A stretch of 64,000 bases of DNA from Glandiceps talaboti (lineage: Eukaryota > Hemichordata > Enteropneusta > Spengelidae), in assembly GCF_964340395.1 (NCBI RefSeq), contig NC_135571.1, positions 980,001 to 1,044,000 of the forward strand, given 5' to 3'. Positions 42,906 to 56,660 of this stretch are shown here, piece by piece; the stretch's first letter is position 1, and each line of letters starts with the position of its first letter. The position numbers and the translations under genes are program-made. The notes beneath the pieces are model-generated. The model saw nothing but the letters and a program-made list of their open reading frames with translations. It did no database searches and had not been told where the DNA came from.

Positions 42906-45900
42906 ATCAAATTGGTTTTGGGTCCGTACCAAAAAAACAACAAGGCCAGAGAAATTTTAGAGCCAACTCAACATTTGGTCAAAATCCCCAAACGATTTGA
43001 CCTTAGCAATATTTTACAAGGGTGACGTATAATATGTGTTTGTTTAATTTTACTATTTGTTGGAAATGGCAATTTATTATTGACAGGCTACACAATAAAG
43101 TCATACAAAATTCTTAAATACCAAAGCTGTCAAGACAAGTGGTCACTGAATTTGTTTCTAATATCAAAAATGCTGAATTCAATTCGTGGCAAACCAAATG
43201 GGCCTTCAGAAATATACTAAGGACATAAAAATGATATATGTACACATATTTTAAATTGGTATGATTTTTTTTACCAGTGTCAGACATATATTTAAAATAT
43301 TAAACTTGTCATAATTACCTACACAGACCTGGGGAGCATCGACAATTTCCAAGTAAAAAGGGAAAAGTCGTTAGAGGTTTGAAAATGTGTCTTTACAGCC
43401 AACCAATGAGAAACGAATATGATATGACATCACCACGCCAGACTTACTCCAAACAACGATGTCTTTATCCAAACGTCTAATCACATCACGTGATGTGCGA
43501 TGAAAATTTTATCAATTGTCCATTTATTCAGGTGCGATACAATATGGCAGAAATCGCTGACGGTAACTATTATTTCTGCGTGGGAGAGTTAGCTTTAATT
43601 ATTTTGTGAGGGTACGATAAATAAAACCCCGTAGCAAAAGAACTTTTTAGAGTGACAATTGTTAAGAGAGTCCCTTTGGTAATATCAGCTAAAACTGACT
43701 AAAGGTGTCTTTGTTGTGTTTACAATTTATTATTCCTATAGCAAAGGATTAGTCTGCAGTTAAAACCATCTTATATGGAAACTAAATCTGAAGATCTTGC
43801 ATGCATAATGAGGAAATCAATACTCCGAGTAAGATCATTTCCCTACATGTGTGCTGTATATGGAAGAACGTACAGTCACGTGACTGGTTTGTTACCTGGC
43901 AACAATAATGACAAACCCGTATGAATAGGGACGAACTAGAGGACATTCACCTGGCAGGTTTAACAAACTATTTCATCTTTCAGGAATCCATTTCCACAAC
44001 AACAAAGCTGACATTTTTTCTAGAACGTTCACCTGGTTTACTAAAGTACATCCTCTCTCGAAAACTGGGTACAATCGCGACAAATCTGGCATATTTTTCT
44101 GAATAATAAGCTCATCTTTATATCAAAACAAGCACTATATACTCGAGATGTTCTTGTTAAATTTCGTTGCGATGTGACGTCACTACAACATGCTTACCAA
44201 TAAATACCGTTCCCGCCAAAACTACAACATACTCACCAATACCATTCCCGCCAAAACCATTCGTCTGCCGGGCACATTTTTCTGCCAATTTGTCATATTT
44301 AGACTTTGTTTTTTAATAGGAAATGTAGACAAATCACATATACACAGGTCTTCATCAAAATTTTGTTTTAAAGAGACCTCGCATATTTTTTTGGATAAAT
44401 ATTTTCATGAAAAAACATGAAATCTATACACGTGCTTGTTTAACTTAATAAATGAGTTTATAAGCTTGACTATACGACCTCGGGGCATACTTTGCCTCCT
44501 GGCACTGTGTGACGTATCACTTGTAAAAGATAAGACCCAGGAAGAGTTGAATGGTAGGGGGCATGACCCAGACCTGACCTTAAAGCGCCATGTCATAATG
44601 CCCCTCCATTTCGAAGTGTTGGCGGCATAAGTCGACGTTAAAATTTAAACTAGATAAGCTCAGCTGTAATTATCTACCGGATATTGTAGATTTACACGGG
44701 ATTTGATTTACAATAGAAGGGATATATGAGGATTAAAATCAACAGGTAGGATTAAGGCTGTATGTAGGAGTATGTTGTAACTTTTCGAAGAAAAATGAAT
44801 TTGCCAGTGTCAACATTTTGACAACACCTTAGCCTTTGTTCATACATGTATTGATAATTGACCTTGTAATTTTGTTTAGCCATCGATCAATCAGCTGATG
44901 AAGAAACCCGGACAGTTTCTGCCTGAACCAAATAAATATGTTGATATGAAGTTATAATAATGTATAGAACTATGATGAACGCATATCTTTGTTCACAACA
45001 CTGACAAATCTCAAGCCACACAATGTGTACCTTGTTACCGATTCGTCCCGTGTATGTCATAAACAAACCCACGTTTACCGCAAGAATGATGTATAGGAGA
45101 TATGATGAATATACTGCTTATTGAAAACTGAAAGTGTAGGTTTACCAAACTTTCGATCCTTACTGAACAGACAAGTGTTTGATTGATATATCAGTAGCCC
45201 CCTCCACCACCACCACCCCACCCCCACCCCCACCCCACCACAAACACATACACCCATATACAAGTGAAACGAAGCAGTTAAACATCTACTGTCGAATCTG
45301 GTATGACAATCGAAACCCATTACGCATTAAACGTGTGTCATTATTTTGCAAACAAACAAACAAAACGACATGGGTACCATACCGTCAGCTACATGTAAAT
45401 AGCTTGACGACAAAGCTGACGACATCAATTTTTGACGACAAATTGTTAAAAATGTTCATAGTTAGCCTACCTGATATAGTCCTTAGTAAAATCTAAGTAT
45501 CATTAATTTCTTCTCGTGGGAAAGTCGCTATGATCACGACGTGTGTCTGCTACGTTCCTTGGTGGAAATGTTGGTTTACAGTGAAGTAGGCTATATTTAT
45601 ACAGTTCTTCTCACCGCGGTAACCGTTAAGTGTCTCTCACAAACAGAGGTCGCTGTCCATGACGTCACAGTGATGCAGGTCTCTCCCACATACAGTCAGA
45701 ATGGGACTATTCTTTCATTTGTATACAAAACGTTGTTGTATACCTCTGTTAGAAGTAATCTCATAAACTATCCGAGGTGTGTTTCCGTTCTATAAATTTA
45801 CCATGTATAAACCACAGACAAATAAGAAGATTACTTGTCTGTCTATAAGCTAAGTTCTGTAACAGTTTCAAAGCCACAGCCATGATTCATTGTATTTTGT

Positions 45901-46045
45901 TTATTGCTTAATGATACATGTTTACGTGTTATTATAACTTTTACAATGTTTTGATTGTGTTTTAATTTGTATTCAATTTTAATTCTTGTTTAAATGCTGT
46001 TCTTTTTTATATGAATATAATTCATGACCTATGACCTGTGGATAA
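42906..46045. other. Gene-poor interval
   Basis: No confident exon. A possible tiny first exon (ATGGCAGAAATCGCTGACG then GTAACT, at 43,544-43,562) is discussed under findings. A direct duplication at about 44,184-44,260 carries two TTCCCGCCAAAA motifs. C-rich low-complexity DNA spans 45,198-45,240. TGACGTCA palindromes lie at 44,175 and 45,660. Confidence 0.4.
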
Positions 46046-46049
46046 AGTC

Positions 46050-46182
46050 ATTACACACAAACATACATACATACATACATACATACATACACACATACAC
46101 ACATACACACATACACACACACACACATATACACACATACACACATACATACATACATACATACATACATACATACATACAT

Positions 46183-46229
<47 letters not shown>

Positions 46230-46293
46230 CACACACATACATACATACATACATACATACATACATACATACATACATACATACATACATACA

Positions 46294-46324
<31 letters not shown>
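46050..46324. repeat. ACAT/AC microsatellite, about 270 bp
   Basis: Runs of (ACAT)n separated by (AC)n stretches. All open frames over it (Thr-Tyr-Ile-His or Met-Tyr-Val-Cys strings) are artefacts. Confidence 0.97.
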
Positions 46325-46325
<1 letters not shown>

Positions 46326-47395
46326 ATCGTGCCCTTATATGTTCACTCTGTCTGTCTTTTTGTCTTTCTGTTTATCTATCTTCTTCCTGTCTGTTTTCTC
46401 GTCTCTCTGTCTGTCCTTCATTGTATCACGGTGTTCCATATACCCCAATGTATGTATTACATATCTGTTTCTTTCCTTTTATCTCGTTGCGTCTCTGTCC
46501 ATTCGTATGTTTGTTTTTATCCAGTCTATTTGTATATTTGTATTTTTGTGTGTATTTTCCCTGTCCATTTGCTGTGAATCACAGACCCTCCACCTAAATT
46601 AAATATATCTAAAGCTATGTGTGGGTGGAGGGTCTATGTATGGATCGAGACACATGAATATTCATTCTCGAATTATCCGGACACGCCATTGTGTTGTAGT
46701 TATGTGAACATTTCTAATTATAAAATTGCCAGTCATCAAACTTTCTAATGAACTTTCGGTTCGAAGAATTATACCAACGTTTTCAAGTCCGAAATAAATA
46801 CGTTCTAACTGTTTGAAGCAATGAATGCTTCTTCCGGACCGAGATCGTCTCACTGTGATCAAAACAATTTAATGTCGAAAAGCGTGCAGAAAATATGGTA
46901 TCGATTGACGAGTTCAAAGGTGTGGGTGTTGTCTCTGACATTATTGAACTTTATAGAATTGTAAGTGAATCGACTAGTGAGGTCAAACAACTTAGAGGAA
47001 ATGGTGTCAGACATTGACTTATTAGAAGTAAGCAACTCAGACAATACTAAGTTTAGAGTGTTTAGGTATTGTTAAAATCACCGAGAACAATATCAATTTA
47101 TAAGATAAAGTCTGGTTTCATACAAAAAGAGTTGTAAGCCACAACGTGTGATCGTAGCTAAAGGTGTGTACGGTGTATACATGTAACCATAACATAGTGC
47201 TATAGTGTAAATGACTCAACTATTATTGTAAAACGCCTTTCTTGTTACCAAGGACGTGCTTTGTTGCTAACGGGGGCGTTTCGCAGAGTCGGACTAAAAA
47301 AGAACATTGTAAGAGTCACTTTTTCGCAATGTTTTGTACTACATCACAACTTTAACTTTTAACTTTTATCGTTGTCATTATTTCCAGTACTAGCT
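46325..47395. other. Intergenic; one ACCCTCCACC hairpin
   Basis: CAGACCCTCCACC near 46,583 faces GGTGGAGGGTCTA near 46,623 across about 28 bases. This is the same stem motif as inside the MITE at 21,833-21,977, so it may be a worn copy. Otherwise there are T/C-rich stretches and no exon. Confidence 0.4.
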
Positions 47396-47396
47396 A

Positions 47397-47397
<1 letters not shown>

Positions 47398-47441
<44 letters not shown>

Positions 47442-47448
47442 TGTGTGT

Positions 47449-47479
<31 letters not shown>

Positions 47480-47635
47480 ATCAACCAATCGGCATGTTGT
47501 ACATATAATACCATGACCCTGACATGATGGTTACATAGATAGATAGTTATCTAGTCAAATAAATAAATAAATAAATAAATAAATAAATGAATAAATAAAT
47601 AAATAAATAAACAAATAAATAAATGAATAAACAGA
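47398..47635. repeat. GT and AAAT microsatellites
   Basis: A (GT)n run at about 47,400-47,479 and an (AAAT)n run with GAAT interruptions at about 47,557-47,632. They are separated by unique sequence with a short GATA run. Confidence 0.95.
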
Positions 47636-47639
47636 CATG

Positions 47640-50600
47640 TTATATACGTCAAAAATCTTCTCGAACAATATTAACGCTGATGGCGCTATATAAGCGCTTC
47701 ATGACTAAATGTAGCAAAAAATGTGATCTTTCTCTTGAAGTGTGGTATATGTAGTTTCTTGTTGGTTTCTGTGTGGTTGTATCAAACAGAAAAGCTGAAT
47801 GGTATTGAGAAACTGATTATATAAAGCTTTAGCAAACAGCCATGAAACACTACTGGTAACGTGTGTATTTCTGTATGCAGCAAAATACCCCTACCCCGAT
47901 AAAAGCGGTACAAGAAAGGAAAATAACTCGTTAATACACCCTTTTAAGTGCCTTGCAGTGTCCACACGAATGAGGCGGACACGAGAGATGGGCCCGGGGG
48001 GAGGGGGGGGTCATCACTCCTCGCGATCGATGATTGTTGTCAACTTACACGTAAAGAACTCCTTTAACGCCTTGAATCTATGCGGATTGGATTTGTTACA
48101 TTCAGTCACGTGATTGGAAAGACGAATGTAACAAATGGATTTCTGACTATTCAACCCTAGATGTTCGATCAATTTAAGCTATACGTTCAGGGCTGTATTG
48201 TAAATGTAAATAGAATGCCTACAATTCAGTTTTAAGAATACGCCCTTACAAATCGATACCTTGCCATGTCAACTTGTTATATACCGTGTGGTGTTACCCT
48301 TTGACAATGGCAAAGTAATCGCTCGGCTAAATTTTTCCACATAAAGAATTCATGTCGAAGTCGCTGCTGGTGCAAACTCCCAACATCGTATGCACTTACC
48401 TGTACATACAACGGAACCCTGCTACTGCTGAGAGAGCGTAGAACAAAATGTGACCTATATAAATTTACAGCCTGCGATTTGTGTCAAGTATTGTTGAAGG
48501 TTCGACTCTGTACTTTCTATACTATAGTTTGCGATCAGATATGAGAATTCCTTTATACTCAATATAGGTATATATGTCACTCGTCGTTCGTCCAGTTTTA
48601 AAGAAACGCACCTTAAGCTAACTTGTTCAATTGATGTGACGAGCGATGTGAACAATTTTTCTCTGGACTCCAAGTCTTCTGCGTCTGTCACAACAACCGA
48701 TGTCTTTGCAAGATTATAGTAAACTTTGGTTCGATAGTAAGGCGTCCTTTCCTGACCCTGGTATTAATTATTCATACCAAAGAGCTTATTATGCAAATAT
48801 TGTTTGTGTGTTGACGTGCTGTCATTTTGACTTCTCACTATGTTGATTCCTTGCCCCCATTGTTATAGTAATGTATACAGCAGAGCCTTCTTCGCAATTT
48901 TTATACGTACAATAATTAAATTACGTCATAAAATCTCGACAAGTTGTTATATCCTAGTGTCAGGTTTGAGTTCAGTCTGTTTCCATACTATAGTGATTCT
49001 AAAACAACAACACGGCACACATTAATGTCGTTGTGATTTTGACTTTCATTCGTTCATTTCTTCATATCTTTACATATTTATTTATTTATTCATTTATTTG
49101 GATGATATGGTGTGACGTAATTACTCTATACATCTGCAAAAATGACTATATAAGTGTTTATCTCATTCAATATCACGACATACTTTAATAAAATGAAAAT
49201 CATTCATTGCTGTTTTGCACCGACGAGAAAGGTTTAGCGCCCTCAACGTTCACTTTTGTTGTTTTAATATCAACCTTTAGTTACCTCTGTTTTCTTCGTA
49301 TATTCTCCCTTGTTTTCGATTTTGTTGATCCGGGATTGACTGCCTTTCCCGGCAAGGACAAAAAAAAACAAAATAAACCAAAACACCAGAAATAGAGTTA
49401 AATAAAGCAATCGAGTCTATTTCTACTCAGATTTCAGTCAAATTGCATGTCATTTTAGTTGGATTCCGCAAATTGTTCTATAAAATTTAAAAATTAATAC
49501 AACCCTATGAAAGCAGTCTTAGTTCACCGTCACGAGGTATTTCATTATTACTGTATTAAATGTACATTATAGCGATTAATTCAAGTACCCGTAGTTAGAG
49601 ATATCAAAATAATTAACATATTAACTATTCTGTTTCTTAGCAACGGTGTGGTCATGGCAAGGAGGTCGCGAGGTGACGAGAGGTGAATTCTGTTCAAACT
49701 AGAGACAGACTAGACGAAGCTGAGGCAGGGAACTGAATAAAGACAACATTATAGCTAACACGGTGGCGACATTTAGGTGTGTTCGATCACGTGATATCAA
49801 GCAAAAATATGAGATTGGTGTTGAAATTGTTCAAGTTAGTTGCTAACGCCACAAGTTTTGGGTCGATATATTTCTCGTTCGAGCACGTCACAATGTTGTT
49901 ATCGGTGACCCATGTATTCGGTTAGGATTTTCCCGCCAAAACAAGGTAATCAGACAAATATTTTTTTTTAAACAGTGATCAAAATTACTCAGAATGGACC
50001 AAAAATGAAGCAAAGACAATGATAGACAAGACTCAAAGAAGAGAACTTACAAACTGTTGCCAATTATCTTAAAATTATGAAAAATAGAGACTATTATTAC
50101 AGTAGTTTATATATTTACTAGTTTGTTTCAGCACCAAATACTTATTTCAGAAAATGAAGGAATGTATTTTTCTTAACGAATGCAACAAAGATTCTATACA
50201 ATTGTATACAGTGCTACTCTCATCTCCCTCGACTCTGCCATAACGTCAAGGTCACAGTGTTTATGCAATTAATTATCTAAAATCAGTACATTTAGGCTGT
50301 CGACAGATATCCTGTGTTTTGTAATAGATCCTTGAATAATATTTCAGTTGATAAAACACAATACACAACAGGTTTTTTAGAACACTGTCTGTACTCGTTT
50401 GAGAGAAGTATCCGCCGAGTTCTACACAGAGGAGTCGAGACGGAAGGTCGCCCTCTATGGCGTTTATATACAAGCAATAGCTTATAAATGTGCGCATGAT
50501 TATGAATCAGTTAAATAAATTAATAAATAAATAAATAAATAAATAATAAATAAATAAAAAAGATAATTAAGAATATAGTTTAATCAATAACAAATTACTT

Positions 50601-53600
50601 CAAAAGATATGGTTACTCTAGGATTTTTAATTTTGTGTCGAAGGTAACTTTTGCTCATGCTTAGACACATGTCACGGTGACCCCTGACCTTGCACTGTCT
50701 GCAAACATGTGTTGCCACCCGAATTTTATCCATTTTCACATAATTTGTCTGATCGATTTTCGTACACAACGGGAGATTACCTAGTATTTGATACGTATAT
50801 ATGAATTAGTTATGACGTAAAACACTTGACTGAGTGATTGTTGTCAACGGTACACATTTCCATACTAGACCAATTAATTTGTCTGGACTTGTCACAGAAA
50901 TAAAAGGCGTGTTTGTTTTGTTTGTTCACTCCTTAACGACACAATATAGACTCATTTCAGAGTACATTATAACTCTATACACCTATCTAAAACATCTAAG
51001 TAGGTGTGTTACATGTAGGACACACAATTCGAATGGCGTGATATTACGGCCCAGTGTGATCGCTGTAACCACCTGTTGCATGATCTCCACGACGCAATGT
51101 CTCCGGATCCACACACAGCACAGCACAGCACAGTCGTTCGTTGTATGTTCAAGTACAAATGTACTGAACTCAACCATTACCATGGCTAACGATACGGACT
51201 TCTAATTTCTTTTAGGGTTTAAAGTTCAGCTTAAGCTTGGGATCTTGTTTTCGTTATATCGTAGACATTTATTTTTTGTTTTATTTACATAACATAGAAG
51301 GCGCGAAAGACAACATCAACTGTAACCTGGTACCACGTCTATTTTAAGACTCGTCTCACATATCCATGAGAGTTTAGCCGGTCAGTCATCGACGGTCACG
51401 GTTTTGAAAAGTCGTCGTCTCTAAAATACTAATATTCCTCTGAGTCTAAAACAAACTTCCCGCCTCCTATAAAAAGACTATGAAATACCCATATGGCATT
51501 GACACGTTCTGACGCATTGACTGACTTCTTGTGGCTGTACCCAATATACACCATGGAAGCATTTATTTTTGTTTTCCTTACTGTGTGTCACAAATAACAT
51601 GATTAATAGTGACCAATGATCAAACATGTTTCAGTTCGTACAATTAATCATATTCCTTTTTTTTACTTGAAATAAAGAAAAATACAGAAAACTGTGTTCA
51701 CATCTGACCCATGCCCTACATGGTGAGAGTCCAATGTGATTTCCTGGCCAAACGAGTTCGAAAACTGAAAATTCATTTACCGTTCCCAATAACAAAGTGT
51801 AACGTGATATTTTTTAATACAAAATCATGATCCAAAACCCAGCTTTCAAGTTAGACGTAACCTCGGTGCCAGTCTACCTGCTGCTGCAGCGCTGGACCGG
51901 TGTGATACCGTTACACTAAAAAAGAACGAGTGTAGGAGAGGATAGAGGGAGTCACCTATGTAGACAAGCAAAGCCAGACGATGCTCTTCACCAAAACAGC
52001 TAGTAGTAAAATTACCAAGTCAAGCCTGTGCATGAAATCCAAGCCTTCGGGCTAACACAGCCATCACCCAGAACTATGTTGCAGACATCAGATGGACACC
52101 CAAAACTCACGCAAACGCCAGCCACACCACGTCTTTCATTTCCATCTACGACACGAGAGGAGAGTATTTATTCCGACTGACGGGGATTTTCTTTCTGCTG
52201 ACACTGTTTATTTTACTAGTCAACATCCGGGCATTCAGTTGTTTCAACTCTTACAGCCAAACAAGGATTTTGTGTTCAGAGTAAAACCTATCAATTTCGA
52301 TTCGTTCAATTTTTGTTCAAGATTTGCACCTGTAAGCTAGAAAATACTATGACAACATACAATGTGTTCCAATAAAAGTGTTTAGATTCTTAATGATTCT
52401 TAAGATTTTCATTTTTCTAGTTCATAATTTTTCAATGTATTCTAGTGATATTTACCTCATATATGAAATTCAATGAACATAACTTTTAAATTTGATTTTA
52501 TGAATATTTATTTTGTCGAAATTTTACATTTAGTGGTATAATAGATATTTTCTCTTATTGGGTATTAAAATAAGTGTGTACAAAAACTTGTAGAAATACG
52601 ATAGTCGAGTTCTGAATTCCAATAATGTTGTTGGTCCCCTGCAGCAGTGGTTTAACTCAATCAAATACTCGGGGTGAACCTCTGGATTTACGATTAAACT
52701 GAATATAATTTATCAGAGAGTTCACTGGTCCCGCCTACAAAGCAAGCGTGTCTCCCGTCATGCCACACGAATCAACACAGATTTTCAGACCACAATTCTC
52801 CCACCCTTATTCGGCGTATTGAATGTTTCATTGTAGGGTGTGTGACTATACCTGGGTATTCAAGATCCTCGACGGTAAATAGAACAGCATGAACTGACCG
52901 ACAGCTTTTACAACATATCGATAGCTACTTTTGTGTTGTCAATTGTACTACACAAAGACAAACTTTTCCCTGGACAAAGGCCCGCCAAAGTAGTTTCAAC
53001 TTGAATTATTGAAACCCGTTGCTGAAAACACGTGGTTTCGATTTGACGTTTTCGGTCGGTTAAGATACCGCGCTGCCGTTTCGACGAGTACTCCCCTCCC
53101 CTGACATTTCAACTTCTTCGCCTCATTGTTTCAACTGTAGCACCTCCCCACCACCACCACCACCACCAATACCCATGGTCATGATTGCAGCGAAATTGTA
53201 GTGAAATTTTCAGTAATTTCCGAGATGTTTAACAGATCGAAAAACATGACTGTGCAAGAATTGTTCATATTTGTTGACAACTTCGTGCAATTACGTGTGC
53301 AGGCCTACACTCGGGCTATTCTTACTGGTCTACAAACCTCACCCCATCACCGGGACATTATTGAGTGGTCAGAGGACAAAAACTGAGTCCACGACTCGGA
53401 TATTTGATCTTTCGATTTTAATTAGGATACTTGTCTGACCTCGATCAACTTATTGATGGAATGACCTGGGGACATTTTGTACCTGCATTCGATTCATCAA
53501 ACCTTTCAAATTTAGTTGTAATACAAGCATGAATAAGCATGATGTAATGTGAAAGGTGAACCGTTTGGATTCTGTCTTCTTCAATGTCTTTTACTTCCTA

Positions 53601-54780
53601 TTGTTTAGGATAAAAGGACTGTTGAAACAAAAACCGAATTGACTGGAAAAGATAATTAGTGTGTCTTTGTTTTATTCTTAGCACCAATTACTGAATGGGA
53701 GGGGGTGATAAGTTTCTCATGATGGCCAAAGCGCCGTCGGGCATGTTGCATTCAATCGCAGCGATATAATGACCGTGATTCAATATTCCCACTGTGTCGA
53801 CTTTGCTGAGTCTTGACTTGAACGTAGATATTCCCAACATGTTCACCTGTGGTCCGAAGATACCCGAAGTGTTTCCGTGTTTCGAAGTTAGCCGAAGTTA
53901 CTAGACATAATGTACACATGCACACGATCCAACTGTCATCGGCCACACATCATGTTATGGTCATGGACTTGTCAGATGAACTCGGTGTTGTTTGATAATT
54001 GAATAGCTCAAAATAAACCTTACTAAACCGTTGAAATATTGTCTTAACTTCTTGAATGACATAATACCAGAAGAAAATGCAGGTGTTGTTACCTGACTCT
54101 TGACATGTTTGCCTCAATGAAGACCCAGAATCAAAGCCATAAATAGTGATGGCTGGTTTTCAAAATGAAAGAAGTTAGCAGCCGTGAAAAAATTTGATGC
54201 AGTCGTTACATCACTGTAATCTCGTAAGACTATACGTGTAATGTGTTTCAGCAAAGTGTTGTCAGCTAAGTGGACACTAAGGGGTGAAAAGAACGGCCTC
54301 CCACAGTACCTTCACTGACTGGATTGAACAGTCGGTAATCTGATTAAAATGTAGCGTTGTTAGGAAACTGGACAATGTAACGGTACTTTTATCGGTGTCT
54401 CTGTGAGTAGTGTTAGAGGCGGTCATGCAGAAATTCAAACGATTGCATTCCAATCTTTACTAAAAACGTGGCATTAAATCCTTCTCAATCGTAACAACAT
54501 CACACTTCGATTAGATTGCACCTAGTTCCAATACTTTATTTCATTGTTGTTAACTTTAAGACAACAATGATACAATGTTTGGTAGTATAGAGTCTCCTGG
54601 GTCCCGATATTTGATAACACTATGCGGGCTTCATAAAAACAGTATTGGGACAGACATATTTGCCACGATACAATTACAGGGCAATAACAGACGATATAGA
54701 GCTACAGGTATACCTAGGTAAGCAAATAGACTGATAGGCATTCAGACAGACAGACAAATAGAAAGGCGGACTGACAAAGG
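47640..54780. other. Gene desert
   Basis: Seven kilobases with no exon I can support. Contents: G-rich patch near 47,994-48,010; a possible minus-strand exon at 48,770-48,604 (weak; see rejected); (AAAT)n near 50,518-50,560; a TCCCGCCAAAA motif at 49,931-49,941; CCA repeats near 53,148-53,168. The reading frames present are short, start at random and lack conserved-looking residues. Confidence 0.45.
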
Positions 54781-54791
54781 ATAATGCACTG

Positions 54792-55087
54792 TATACATAC
54801 ATACATACATACATACATACATACATACATACATACATACATACATACATACATACATACATACATACATACATACATACATACATACATACATACATTC
54901 ATACATACATACATACATACATACATACATACATACATACATACATACATACATACATTCATACATACATACATACATACATACATACATACATACATAC
55001 ATACATACATACATACATACATACATACATACACACACACATACATACATACATACATACATACATACATACACACACATACATACA

Positions 55088-55119
<32 letters not shown>

Positions 55120-55137
55120 CATACATACATACATACA

Positions 55138-55169
<32 letters not shown>

Positions 55170-55184
55170 CATACATACATACAT

Positions 55185-55223
<39 letters not shown>

Positions 55224-55240
55224 CATACATACATACATAC

Positions 55241-55271
<31 letters not shown>

Positions 55272-55395
55272 CATACATACATACATACATACATACATAC
55301 ATACATACATACATACATACATACATACATACATACATACATACATACATACATACATACATACATACATACATACATACATACATACATACATG
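54792..55395. repeat. ACAT microsatellite, about 600 bp
   Basis: Almost pure (ACAT)n with a few ACAC, ATAT and CATTCATA interruptions. The 200- to 260-codon open frames on both strands are repeat artefacts. Confidence 0.98.
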
Positions 55396-56655
55396 TTATG
55401 TTTCATCGCTTACTTTCGGGTGGTACAACTTGTTGCAGCCTGTTATATATCCCTTGTACTTGAGACCACACGTAAATATAGTTTTATCACAAATTGTTGG
55501 AAATATATTGAAAATCCACTTCAACACGGCGATTTTATTACACGCAGTTTACGCATCGAATTTTTCTAGTTCAGTTTAGTCGTCAACTCTAAATCGAAAG
55601 CACACACATGATTTATATCACTGAGTTCCTCGACACTCAACGTATTTGTGCAAATGTGGACATCATTTCGCCAAACTCAAATATAGTGCTCGAAGCGAAC
55701 GACATTTTGGTCGTGAAACGAGAGAAACGAGATTAAAGAACACGGTACGGTCTACTATACCAGAAATTATAGTCAGCTATAATTACCTGAATCAAAATTA
55801 AACTTAAAATAATTATGTATACTGGAGAGTTAAGCAAATAGATTTTTCCCGCCAAAAAGCGATAGTTTCGATAGGAGTATACGGTATCATTACGTCATCT
55901 CTTGCAAGGACACGTCATAACTTGGTATTCTCGATGTTGAAATATTTGCCATGCCTTGAATTCAACCTTTTTGCTTTTGAAAGTTGCAAGTATGTGGATG
56001 ACTGAAAATGTAAACTTTTGTTGATCGTCTTCCATCCATAAAAGCACTATACTCGTATTGTCCACAGAACAAATATTTCTTCTACGTCGGGTCAAAAGTT
56101 CAACGCACCTGTTGGGTATGAGTGTACAACTGCCAAAGTTCATAGCTAGACAATGTCGACAACAATCTTCTTGTAACCCGTAAGAAGTTCGTCATTAATT
56201 GGCATCTAATGTAACATTGGGCTCACCTCGAGAGACTCTTAGCCGTCCCATTTAACTATTGTATGAAACCAAATTACACCTTTCAGACATGGGTATTGTG
56301 TTTAATGGCTTTTAGTTATGTCCTTTGTACGTGGGCGAGCCATGCGCCCTCTACAGTTGAACTAAGAAAGCCGGCTTTTTGTTCGACGTATTTTATAAGA
56401 AATCTTAATAAAAATAATCATGTAATTGTTGAGGATTTGAGACGTATCTAGACGCCAGTTTGATTTCTAATTGCTATCACAGAGAAATCTTCTCCATGGG
56501 TTATGTGTGTGTGTATGATCACTGTGGCGCTGCATGCCCCGACGAAGTGACACACATGGGTCGTGTTTCGGCATGTGCAACACTGCTGTGCGTGTTATAT
56601 CAAATTCTCGAAACAGACTTAACGGTGTGAATTCTTTTTCGCTGTTCATTTCGTA
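55396..56655. other. Upstream region of the 56.6 kb gene
   Basis: AT-rich, no supported exon. A TTCCCGCCAAAA motif lies at 55,845-55,856. A 62-codon frame at 56,263 has a hydrophobic N-terminal half, but nothing else supports it. The promoter of the plus-strand gene starting at 56,661 is expected in the final part; there is no clear TATA box. Confidence 0.4.
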
Positions 56656-56660
56656 TCGCG

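Noticed and set aside
41841-42960. Long overlapping open frames on both strands (up to 192 codons)
   Set aside because: They are the translation of a 67-bp minisatellite; three units make 201 bases, so frames stay open by arithmetic. No start context, splice sites or non-repeat content.
48455-48775. Minus-strand frame YYNLAKTSVVVTDAEDLESR with a donor-like GTGCGT
   Set aside because: No ATG in the frame and no convincing upstream exon; kept only as a weak possibility.
50834-51205. 123-codon plus-strand frame
   Set aside because: Starts at a non-ATG codon, has random-looking composition and overlaps a minus-strand frame of similar quality.
54674-55569. Frames of 200-260 codons of Thr-Tyr-Ile-His or Met-Tyr-Val-Cys
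   Set aside because: Pure ACAT microsatellite translation.
56263-56451. 62-codon frame with a signal-peptide-like start (MKPNYTFQTWVLCLMAFSY)
   Set aside because: Hydrophobic start but no conserved-looking mature part, no polyadenylation or splice support, and short enough to arise by chance.
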